DNA from: an uncultured Lachnospiraceae bacterium
GTDB taxonomy: Bacteria > Bacillota > Clostridia > Lachnospirales > Lachnospiraceae
Direction of reading: 5' to 3'
DNA: 64,000 bases
Assembly (NCBI GenBank): GCA_948794795.1
Contig: CAQGLR010000009.1
Coordinates: 1-64,000 of the forward strand
Shown here piece by piece: positions 16,908-25,127 of the stretch; the stretch's first letter is position 1, and every line of letters starts with the position of its first letter. Under the pieces are notes generated by a model. It did not search any database and was not told the DNA's origin. It was given only the letters and a program-made list of their open reading frames with translations. The position numbers and the translations under genes were made by a program.

Positions 16908-17861
16908 ATGAAAGAAGAAATTTTTTTTGTTAAAGATTTGTGTAAAAGGTATGGAAAAAAGCAAGTATTAAATAATATATCTTTTTCAATTAAACAGGGA
17001 GAGGTTTTAGGAATATTAGGGAGTAATGGAGCAGGAAAGTCAACAATGATTAAAATAATATCAGGTTTGTCTAAGTGTAGTAGTGGTGAAATTAATTTTG
17101 CAAATAAAGGAATGAGTTATTTAGATAAACAGTATAAAAATAATTTAGGTATTGTACCTCAAGATATTAGTCTATACGAGAATATGACTGTAAAAGAAAA
17201 TCTTGTTCTTTTTAGCCGTTTATATGGATTAAAAGGAAAAATGATGTTAGTAGGTGTGAATAATTTGATTGAAGAATTACACTTAGAAGATAAAGCCAAT
17301 ACTGAAGTAAGAAAGCTTTCAGGTGGTATGAAAAGAAGAGTTAATATAGCTGCTGCTATTGTACATAATCCACAATTGATTATTATGGATGAACCAACTG
17401 TAGGTATAGATCCTGAGAATAGAAAAGCTGTATGGGAAATTATTGAAAATCAAAGAAAAAAGAAAAAGAGTATTATTTTGGTATCACATTATATTGAAGA
17501 AATTGAAGAATTATCTGATAATGTAATAATTATTGAAAAAGGTACTAAAGTAGCAGAAGGTTCTCCATCTAAACTTATTGAAAAGTATGGCTTATTTATA
17601 ACATATAGTATTGAATTTTATAATATTATAAACAAGATTCAAGAAAAATTAATTGTTGATATCAATAATAATATTAATAGTGAAAAAATAAATGTGATTG
17701 ATAATAAAATTGATATTGTAGTAAAAACAGATCAGGAAAATTATATGGAATCACTAATTGGTATGGCCAGAAGTTATAAATTGGAGATTAAAAATATTAA
17801 TATAAAAAAGGCTGATCTTGAAGATGTATTTATTTCCTTTATTAAGGAACCTATTAAATAG
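16908..17861 (+). CDS. ABC-2 exporter ATP-binding subunit (DrrA-like)
   Basis: 317 residues. Walker A GSNGAGKST near residue 40, Q-loop VPQDISLY, signature LSGGMKRR near 138, Walker B LIIMDEP, and H-loop LVSHY. The C-terminal extension of about 90 residues is typical of antibiotic/lipid exporter ATPases (CcmA/DrrA group). It forms a pump with the next gene; in this cluster export of and self-protection against the polyketide is the likely role. The start codon directly abuts the preceding stop. Confidence 0.88.
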   Translation: MKEEIFFVKDLCKRYGKKQVLNNISFSIKQGEVLGILGSNGAGKSTMIKIISGLSKCSSGEINFANKGMSYLDKQYKNNLGIVPQDISLYENMTVKENLVLFSRLYGLKGKMMLVGVNNLIEELHLEDKANTEVRKLSGGMKRRVNIAAAIVHNPQLIIMDEPTVGIDPENRKAVWEIIENQRKKKKSIILVSHYIEEIEELSDNVIIIEKGTKVAEGSPSKLIEKYGLFITYSIEFYNIINKIQEKLIVDINNNINSEKINVIDNKIDIVVKTDQENYMESLIGMARSYKLEIKNINIKKADLEDVFISFIKEPIK

Positions 17862-17906
17862 AAAGTAATTTTGAATATAAGTGTTAATAAATAAGGAGGA
17901 TAATCA

Positions 17907-19106
17907 ATGAAATTTTTGGTATTATTAGGAAAAGAAATGTATAATTTGAGAAAAAATATTGGAGTGTTAATTATATTATTTTTGGTTCCTGTTTTTATAA
18001 TTTTTATAATGGGCTATGCATTTCAAGATAAAGAGAAATCATATAAATTAGGAATTATAAATGAATCTGTTAATGAAGATGATATAGTAGAAAGTTTTTT
18101 AGATAATTTAAATGAAATTGATGCTCTTAATGTCGAAAAATATAAATCAAAAGATATAGCAAATGAAGCAGTTGATAGTGGAAATGTTGATGGGTATATA
18201 ATAATTCCGAAAAATTTTGTTGATAAAACTAAATCATTTGATGATAAAGCAGAAATAAGGTTTTATGTAAATAAAGCAAGACCTATAACAGCTCAAGCAT
18301 TGGAAGGAATTATAAATGGATATGTTGAAAAATACAATACTATTGCTACAGGAATTGCTACTACTATTAAAGTTATGAGTGATAATAGTGATGGATTTGA
18401 TATTGAAAAAATTTCAAATGATGCAGAAACTTATATTAATGATAATAGTGCTCATATTGTACTGAATACAAAATATATAGGCGTTTCAGATAAAAATAAT
18501 AGTATGTCTAGTTATAATCAGACAACATGTGGTATGACAGCTATGTTTATTTTATTTTTATGTTTATTATGGGGGTCAAGTAATATTTTAGAAGAAAAAT
18601 TAGATGGAACAATGACAAGATTGAGTCTTGCTCCTGTAAAATTTTCTACAATTTTAGCATCAAAGATGTTTTATATCGCTTTACTTGCTTTTTTACAATT
18701 TATTATTTTCTTTACAATTGGTCATAAAATTTTAGATGTTCCTTTAGGGGATGTAAGGTTATTATTGTTATTAAATATTATATTTATTATTCAAGCTGCC
18801 TCATTAGGATTATTAGTTTCTGTGATAGCTAAAAATAGGTTGACTTCAATAGGAATATCGTTTTTTCTTATTATGTTGTTATCACCTTTAGGAGGTTTAT
18901 GGTTTCCTTTAGAAAATGTTCCAGATGGATTTAGAAAATTTTCATCTTTACTTCCAACAGGTTCTTATATGTTGGCATTAGATAAGATAATTATACAAAA
19001 TAAGGAATTTGGGAGTATAGTAACTAATTGTATTGTTATTTTGGTTTATTTTATAGTATCATTTGGTATTGCCATATTTATTCAAAAAAAGCGAGAAACA
19101 AATTAA
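17907..19106 (+). CDS. ABC-2 type permease (DrrB/YhgE-like)
   Basis: 399 residues. One N-terminal membrane segment (VLIILFLVPVFIIFIMGYAF), a large extracytoplasmic domain of about 160 residues, then about five C-terminal membrane segments, ending in KKRETN. This is the full ABC-2 architecture (FxGxxxP-like SPLGGLWFPLENVP near the end). AAGGAGG precedes ATG 17907. Partner of the upstream ATPase. It is the last gene of the compact operon; a 247-base gap follows. Confidence 0.85.
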   Translation: MKFLVLLGKEMYNLRKNIGVLIILFLVPVFIIFIMGYAFQDKEKSYKLGIINESVNEDDIVESFLDNLNEIDALNVEKYKSKDIANEAVDSGNVDGYIIIPKNFVDKTKSFDDKAEIRFYVNKARPITAQALEGIINGYVEKYNTIATGIATTIKVMSDNSDGFDIEKISNDAETYINDNSAHIVLNTKYIGVSDKNNSMSSYNQTTCGMTAMFILFLCLLWGSSNILEEKLDGTMTRLSLAPVKFSTILASKMFYIALLAFLQFIIFFTIGHKILDVPLGDVRLLLLLNIIFIIQAASLGLLVSVIAKNRLTSIGISFFLIMLLSPLGGLWFPLENVPDGFRKFSSLLPTGSYMLALDKIIIQNKEFGSIVTNCIVILVYFIVSFGIAIFIQKKRETN

Positions 19107-19353
19107 TAATACTTTTAATGAAATTAATAATTATTATTGTACATTTTTTGTATTTTACTAAAGGTAGTATTAAGTTTTAATTATTTAAACTACAGAAAAT
19201 ATCTAGTTTGTAAAGGATTATAAAATAATAAGTATAATATATATAGGTAAGGTATATATATTTAGGATAATATAATAATGATAATTTTATAAAAGAGATA
19301 ATATGGTTTTATATTATTTAGTTATAGTAAAATATATGAGAGGATGATATTAT

Positions 19354-20607
19354 TTGAAGTATGATGTTGCAACAAATTTTGATGAAGAATTAATAAATTA
19401 TATAAAAGAAATAGATTCTAATCATGAGATTGTTTCTTTATATGGAAAGTTAAAATATGATTGTGTTGGTGGAGGCCGACCAGCAGATATGTTGAATGAA
19501 ATAAATATGGATTATTTAGAAAGTTATAATAGAAAATGTAATGATTTAGGTATTGAATTTAATTATTTATTAAATCCTCTTTGTTTAGGGGGAAAAGATG
19601 TTAATTCAAAGGAGCACTTTGAGATTATTCATTTAATTGAAGAGTTAAAAAGTAGAGGAATTACAGCTGTAACAGTAAATTCACCATATTTGTGTGAAAT
19701 TATAAAAGAACAATTTCCGAATATAAAGGTTACTATAGGTATTTATGCGGGTATAAATTCGTTAATGAAAGTAAAGCAATGGGTTGCTTTGGGAGCGGAT
19801 GGGCTTACTCTTGTACATGATATAAATAGAAATTTTAAGTTATTAGAACATATCCTTGAATATTTAAAAGGGAAAGGAGTTTTTATTAGATTAATTGCCA
19901 ATAATGGATGTTTACATCAATGTCCATTTGAAATTAATCATGGTGCAACAATTTCACATGTTAGTGTTAAGAATAAAACATCAGAATACTATGTGGATTA
20001 TAGTTTGATTAATTGTTACTATAGGAGAATAAAATATATTAGTAATTTGATATCATCTGATTGGATACGTCCAGAAGATATACATGTATATGAAGAGGTT
20101 TGTGAGAAAGTTGGGAACAAAAATCTTGTTATAAAGTTAGTTGAACGAACAAAAACAACAGATTATTTAAAAAATGTTATAAAAGCTTATTTAAGCAGGC
20201 AATATGAAGGAAATCTTAATGATTTATTAAATTGGCCTAATCAATTGCAAACTCCTAGTAATCCTAATGGTTTTTTAAATGGTATATCAGATGGTGATAT
20301 TAATTTAAAGATAATTAGTAAATATTTTGCTTCCTTTAATATACCTGTACCATATATTGATAATAATAAATTAGATGGATTTATAAATCATTTTATTATG
20401 AATTATAATTGCAATGATAAGCTTTGTTGGAATGGTGAAGATGTTGATATCTTAGATGAGAAAAGCAATTATTGTAAGTATTGTTATAATTGGGCTAAAA
20501 AAGTAGTGGTAATACCTGATGAAAATAAGTATCAAGATTGGATTAAAAATAATGAAGAATTAATGCAAGGAATGGTTACTAGTGAGATATTTAAGGGGAT
20601 GAAGTAA
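19354..20607 (+). CDS. U32-family protein, candidate anaerobic tailoring enzyme
   Basis: 417 residues with the U32 TIM-barrel pattern: GRGITAVTVNSPYLCEIIK-like strand-helix units, GADGLTLVHDINRNF, and the hallmark LIANNGCLHQCPF...H. Cysteines at the CX3C pair, INCYY, NYNC...LC and a terminal NYCKYC could hold an iron-sulfur cluster. U32 proteins include peptidases and UbiU/UbiV, which carry out oxygen-independent hydroxylation with 4Fe-4S clusters. In an anaerobe's polyketide cluster with no oxygenase, such a role is attractive but inferred. TTG start at 19354 with GAGAGGA about ten bases upstream. Composition is as A+T-rich as the rest of the cluster. Confidence 0.7.
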   Translation: MKYDVATNFDEELINYIKEIDSNHEIVSLYGKLKYDCVGGGRPADMLNEINMDYLESYNRKCNDLGIEFNYLLNPLCLGGKDVNSKEHFEIIHLIEELKSRGITAVTVNSPYLCEIIKEQFPNIKVTIGIYAGINSLMKVKQWVALGADGLTLVHDINRNFKLLEHILEYLKGKGVFIRLIANNGCLHQCPFEINHGATISHVSVKNKTSEYYVDYSLINCYYRRIKYISNLISSDWIRPEDIHVYEEVCEKVGNKNLVIKLVERTKTTDYLKNVIKAYLSRQYEGNLNDLLNWPNQLQTPSNPNGFLNGISDGDINLKIISKYFASFNIPVPYIDNNKLDGFINHFIMNYNCNDKLCWNGEDVDILDEKSNYCKYCYNWAKKVVVIPDENKYQDWIKNNEELMQGMVTSEIFKGMK

Positions 20608-20769
20608 AATTGATTGAATATGTAAGAATTAGAAAGCTTATAAAATGTCATGTTATGGTTGTAATTTTTAATAAATCAATTGTTGGCTGATTAAATTATT
20701 CACATTAGTTTTTCTATGGGAATAATTTATTTAAACTATATTAAAAGGTGAAATAAATGGGAGATTAGA

Positions 20770-20886
20770 ATGAAAAAAATAATAGAGATAATAAAAAATA
20801 CTGTTATTATAATTTTGTCTTTAAATTTTATATATAATTATTTTAAAATTACAAAAAATAAGAAGTATTTTTTTGTAGATATTTAA
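20770..20886 (+). CDS. Possible 38-residue membrane peptide
   Basis: ATG with GGGAGA six bases upstream; sequence begins MKKIIEIIKNTVIIILSLNF and then turns basic (KITKNKKYFF). One membrane helix. Very A+T-rich DNA gives such ORFs by chance, so support is weak. It lies directly downstream of the U32 gene. Confidence 0.25.
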   Translation: MKKIIEIIKNTVIIILSLNFIYNYFKITKNKKYFFVDI

Positions 20887-21077
20887 TGAAAAGTATTTAA
20901 TATGATTATATATTATTTTAAAAATAAACAAAATAAATTATTGTTTGAATTTATATGGAAGTGCTTTTATGTTAAGCTTTAGTATAATTAGTGTTATTAA
21001 TTTTGTGTCTATAGTTTTGATCTTATTTTGGAAACTTATAGCAATCCAATAAATTACTATAGCAATCCATTAAAATA

Positions 21078-22251
21078 CACAGAAATCAATTTTCAAAAAT
21101 CTCATAAATCTTGGAAGACTCAAGCAAGCAATCCAGCATTATTTTAGACAGTGCTCTTTTTGATGAAATTCTTGTCTTATACTGCTTCAGCAGGCTGATG
21201 GAAAATTTTCGGAGCAGGTTTAAATTTTGCTGGATTGTTCTGTTCTAAATGCGGCAATAATCTTCTTCATAATGAACATCCAATAACCAATGCATCGTTT
21301 CTACTGCCCATTCCATCCGGGCATGATGAAGCAGCTCCGCCGCTGACAGTTTCCGGCTGGAAATATAATAGTGCCATTCTTCTGTTTTTCTTCCGTCTTT
21401 CTCAAATTCCGTTTTAATTGCGCCTATACAATTTAGATTTTTCCACTTTTCTTTCCCATACAGCCACGCAACATCTCCCGTGGAATAAGCGGTCTTGGTT
21501 TCAATCCGGTCTCGGTTTTTCTCTGTTTTTCTTTCACAGTCCATGCATTTCCTAAGTGTACCGTCCTGGACATATTCAGAAATTTCCCTCTCAAGGTCCG
21601 GCTGGTTGCCTTTTGTATCCAATAGGTAATCGCCTTTCCCTTTGACAATTATCTCCGCAGTTTTTTGCTGGCAGTTCAGTGCATCCGCAACAATCAGGCA
21701 TCCTTCAATATCTATTTTTTCCAGCAGCTTCTGTACTGCAGGAATCCCGTTGCTTTTGGTTGAAACCGTTTCTGACGCCAGGGTAATGCCAAGTTCACAA
21801 ATCTGAGTGCTAATAATGTGCAGAGGGCTGCCCATATGTTTCATCCTTGTCGTGGAACGGATTGTTTTTCTATCCAGGGAAATGGTAGTCTGGCTTCGGT
21901 TTTCGGGTAAAAACTGGGTAGCCTATCTCATCAGGCATTGATTCAGTGTGTCTGTTTTCACCATCTTCAACAGCACCAAAAGCCAATAGTAGCATGGAAT
22001 GTGGTTTATTCCGAATTTCTCCTTCAAAAATCCGCTTACACGTTCACTTTCCGCCCACTGATGAATTTGACTGATATTTTTCAGACCACACAGGCTTCCG
22101 AGTACCACAATGCTAATTGCTTCTGCAATACTGCAAAAATATCCATTGTATTCTTCTGTTGTTTCTACCTCTTCAAAGAAGTCGGTTAATGTTGTTCTAT
22201 CCATGCCTTCATTATATCTTATCTTTAGCTTTTTAAAAATTGATTTCTGTG
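21078..22251 (-). mobile_element. ISAs1-family insertion sequence
   Basis: About 1.17 kb bounded by inverted repeats CACAGAAATCAATTTT (21078-21093 and its complement ending 22251). Flanks ATTAAAATA and AATAAAATA differ in one of nine bases and may be the target duplication. The transposase reads leftward. Its G+C is clearly higher than that of the flanking island, so it inserted after the island was acquired or at its edge. Confidence 0.75.
21086..22204 (-). pseudogene. ISAs1-family transposase interrupted by two in-frame TAG codons
   Basis: One continuous frame of 373 codons, the normal ISAs1 length, from MDRTTLTDFFEEV to a TGA lying inside the terminal repeat. Family motifs include SIAEAISIVVLGSLCGL, SLDRKTIR, LIVADALNCQQKTA, KGKGDYLLDTKGNQ, HYYISS and MEWAVETMHWLLDVHYEED. 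TAG codons at 21923-21925 (after QCLMR, where Trp is usual) and 21245-21247 (after EDYCRI) break it, with no frameshift. After the second TAG the normal ending NRTIQQNLNLLRKFS continues. Two nonsense mutations are the simple explanation. Confidence 0.75.
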
Positions 22252-22266
22252 AATAAAATACCAATA

Positions 22267-23738
22267 TTTGAGTTTTTCCATTTTTAAATTATAAATGTAA
22301 CTTAAACAAGGGTATAAGCAATATAAAACTTTTATTTATAAAAATTATTTCATAAAAAAAGCAAAAACACACCAAAAAATGTTATAATTTAATCACGACA
22401 AAAAATCTAACAAAGGAGTGTTTTTGCATGGTTAATTATAACAGACTGGCAGGAAAATTAAAAGAGGATTTAACAGTTTTTTCACAAAAAATTTCAAAAG
22501 GGATGAAATACCCGGCAAAAAAGTTTATACTCCAGATGCTTTATGGCATACTGGCAGGTAATAAAGTACATTTAAGTGGAATTGCCCGTTCACTTGAAGA
22601 AAACACCAGCCTGAAAAAAACTATTGACAGGCTTTCAAGGAATCTTTCTTCGTTTAATGGCAAAGAAAATATAACAAAAAATTATACCAGGCTTGTAAAA
22701 AAAGAGATTAATGAAAAAAGTTCTGTCATCATAATTGATAATTCTGATATTACATAAAACATACAGTAAAAAAATGGAAGCCCTTTCTGATGTAAGGGAC
22801 GGCAGTACTGGCGGAATAAAAAAGGATATCTTACTATTGAAGCCGCTGTTTTATCAAATGGGAGTAAAATGCCACTGCCTGTTTATGAAAAAGTTTTTTC
22901 AGTAGCAGAAAAAGGCTTTTTAAGTGAAACAGATGAAAATTTAAAATGCTTTGGTTTTTTGTCTGCAAATTTCAGAAAAACATGCATAAGGACACTTGAC
23001 AGGGGCTTTGATGCAGAAGATTATTACAGGTATTTCCTTAAAAGGGACGAAAAATTTATAATACATATAAAGAAAAACAGGGATATTATTTACAAAAATA
23101 AAACCTGTAATATAATGGACGTGGCAAAAAAATATAAAGGTAATTACTGTATGGGGTTTACAGGCAGGAATGGTAAAAAAATCCAGTGTAAAATAAGTTA
23201 TATACCAGTAAAACTATGTGCATTCCCAGGAAAAGACCTGGTACTTGTTGTGGTGTACGGATTTGGAAAAAATCCAATGCTTCTTCTTACAAATATGGAA
23301 ATACAGAAGATACAACAGAAGAAAAAACTTTGTATTATTGTTGCGAAAATTTATCTTATGAGGTGGAGGATAGAAGAATACTTCCGTTTTAAAAACCAGC
23401 AGTTTAATTTTGAGGATTTACGTGTTATGTCATTAAATTCAATACGTAACCTGAATTTTTTGCAACACTGGCAGTTAGCTATTTGGGAATATTTTATTCC
23501 AGAAACAGTGGAAGCCTGTTTACGGACAAAATTTTTGAATGTTCAAAAAGGATATATAAAATTCCCAAATTTGTTTTTTATGCAATGGGATATGCTTTTA
23601 AACAAATTTTTTCTAAAACAAGTCCTGGAATAATGAATTATTTTAGAAAACAGGCTCTGTTATGCTGCCAATTTCCTGTTAACCATATTAAAAACGGGGC
23701 TTGATGATACTTAAACCTAAAAAATGGGGAAACTCAAA
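22267..23738 (+). mobile_element. IS4-like insertion sequence, decayed
   Basis: Terminal inverted repeats TTTGAGTTTTTCCATTTTT (from 22267) and AAAAATGGGGAAACTCAAA (ending 23738), about 1.47 kb apart. The same ends bound the small element at 27167-27365. It lies 15 bases from the ISAs1 element. Confidence 0.65.
22428..23690 (+). pseudogene. IS4-family transposase with frameshifts
   Basis: The N-terminal part (22428-22757) reads MVNYNRLAGKLKEDLTVFSQ to VIIIDNSDIT, where the first catalytic Asp is expected. The frame then breaks at 22757 and again near 22820, resumes at 22869 (LPVYEKVFSVAEKG, CIRTLDRGFDAEDYY, FIIHIKKNRDI) and reaches the IS4 Y-R-E segment YLMRWRIEEYFRFK near 23370. A further shift near 23590 gives the tail NYFRKQALLCCQ. 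CAAAGGAGTG precedes the ATG. Non-functional. Confidence 0.65.
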
Positions 23739-23739
23739 A

Positions 23740-23768
23740 TTGACAAGTATTGACAAGGAATGTATAAT
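23740..23768 (+). promoter_or_regulatory. Perfect consensus sigma-A promoter
   Basis: TTGACA at 23740-23745, exactly 17 bases, TATAAT at 23763-23768. A second TTGACA begins ten bases later. It starts at the very edge of the IS4-like element and points at a 24-codon ORF. Confidence 0.6.
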
Positions 23769-23787
23769 AAAGACAGAGGTGATAAAA

Positions 23788-23862
23788 ATGCTGAATAATG
23801 AAACAAGAGAATTATTAGTAAAAGTATATAAAAATTATACAGCAATAGGTAAGATTCTATAA
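23788..23862 (+). CDS. 24-residue ORF behind a consensus promoter
   Basis: ATG with GAGGTG seven bases upstream, then MLNNETRELLVKVYKNYTA and five more residues before TAA. It resembles the first helix of a transposase or regulator N-terminus and is probably a truncated remnant. Confidence 0.3.
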   Translation: MLNNETRELLVKVYKNYTAIGKIL

Positions 23863-24213
23863 TTATTTTTGCAAAAAACAAATAAATGTTATGGTAATAT
23901 AATTTTATAAAGATATTGATATGCCTAAATAACCCAAATATTTAGGGTATATATTTTGTTTATTTTATATCGAACTCACGTTATTTTAGGTTAATTTGTT
24001 AATATAGGCAAGTATTTAGAAAATAATTTATATGAATAATTAAATGGCTGGTTATAAAAAAATATTTAAATTGTTTTATGAGAAATTGAAAAAGTTCATG
24101 TAAATCTTTAAATAGAATGGAATTATATTACAAATTGAGAATATATAAATAATATTTTGATATTATAGAAATTTATTAATTAAAATAGTCTTGATTGCCT
24201 GCATTATTATATA
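23863..24213. other. Intergenic, no gene seen
   Basis: About 350 A+T-rich bases with no supported ORF. A run of T after a weak stem (CTAAATAACCCAAATATTTAG near 23924) may end the short transcript from the 23740 promoter. Confidence 0.3.
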
Positions 24214-24227
24214 GGGAGGTGTTTTTA

Positions 24228-24995
24228 ATTTTTTTTACAATAATAGTAATTATATTAACGTTTGTTATATTTAGGAAACAAAAGATTGAATTTGTAGAAG
24301 AGCCAGAGACAGGGTATAAAAGAGAGTTAATATTCTGTTTATTATGGTTTTTGTTATATATTATATTAGCTATGCTAAGTTGTGCATTTAATATAGATAT
24401 AATAAACGATGTTACCAACTGGCTGTTTTTGGTTCTTTTTCCTCTATTAATTCTAACTAAATTAAGAAAAGAGAAACTGATACAAACCCTTAAAGAAATT
24501 GGTTTAAAACGTATGGATAAAAATACACTAATAAAAGTACTGCTAGTTTACATTTTATATATTGGTGTAATTATTCTTGTTTTTAGCCTGGGGGAAGAAA
24601 CAGCAAGTATTTTAAGCAATATTCCAGAAATATTAGTAAAATTTTTAATATATTTTTGTTTAATGATATTTACAGCAGGATTTACAGAAGAATTTTTCTT
24701 TAGAGGTATTATTCAAAGATGTTTGATAAATTTATTGAAGAAGCCATACATAGCTATTCTGGTTTCCAGTATTTTATTTGCATTATATCATTTTCCATTT
24801 GCATTTTATCTATGGGATGGAACAGCGGGGAATATAATTAATTCATTAAAAATGATTATGACAGAACATCTTGTTGCTGGTTTTGCTTTAGGATTAATAT
24901 ATTATAAGAGTAATAAAAATCTTTGGAGCAGTATTATTTTCCATGCTTGCAGTAATGCAATTATTATGTCATTTAGTGTTATAATTACGGGATGA
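24228..24995 (+). CDS. CPBP-family intramembrane metalloprotease
   Basis: About 255 residues with seven or eight membrane segments. CAAX-protease/bacteriocin-processing (CPBP) motifs are present: EEFFFRGIIQR, FALYHFPF, and a late HACSN. The Glu/His residues bind the catalytic metal within the membrane. Start uncertain: GGGAGG at 24214-24219 points to an ATT at 24228. GTG 24219 overlaps the SD and TTG 24195 has none. CPBP proteins serve in prenyl-protein processing or bacteriocin self-immunity; no such gene is adjacent. Stand-alone, with a double hairpin downstream. Confidence 0.7.
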   Translation: MFFTIIVIILTFVIFRKQKIEFVEEPETGYKRELIFCLLWFLLYIILAMLSCAFNIDIINDVTNWLFLVLFPLLILTKLRKEKLIQTLKEIGLKRMDKNTLIKVLLVYILYIGVIILVFSLGEETASILSNIPEILVKFLIYFCLMIFTAGFTEEFFFRGIIQRCLINLLKKPYIAILVSSILFALYHFPFAFYLWDGTAGNIINSLKMIMTEHLVAGFALGLIYYKSNKNLWSSIIFHACSNAIIMSFSVIITG

Positions 24996-25014
24996 TAAAG
25001 TAATTTTAAAATGA

Positions 25015-25095
25015 GGGTATACAAGTTTACTGGTATCGTCTTGGTATACCCATAGAAATTAGATATACCGCCCCTCATTTTTGGGGCGGGCTTGT
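25015..25095. terminator. Tandem hairpins between convergent genes
   Basis: GGGTATAC (25015) pairs with GTATACCC (25044-25051). A second G+C-rich stem CCGCCCC/GGGGCGG spans 25068-25089, placed between the CPBP gene and the convergent AAA-ATPase-like gene. Confidence 0.6.
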
Positions 25096-25127
25096 TAAAA
25101 AAGCCAGGTTATGTTTTATAGTCTGAA

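Noticed and set aside
12845..22204. Genome-wide reassignment of TAG to a sense codon
   Set aside because: More than 30 native genes are full length with no internal TAG, and the two transposase TAGs seem to replace different residues. Leaky reading remains possible but reassignment is not supported.
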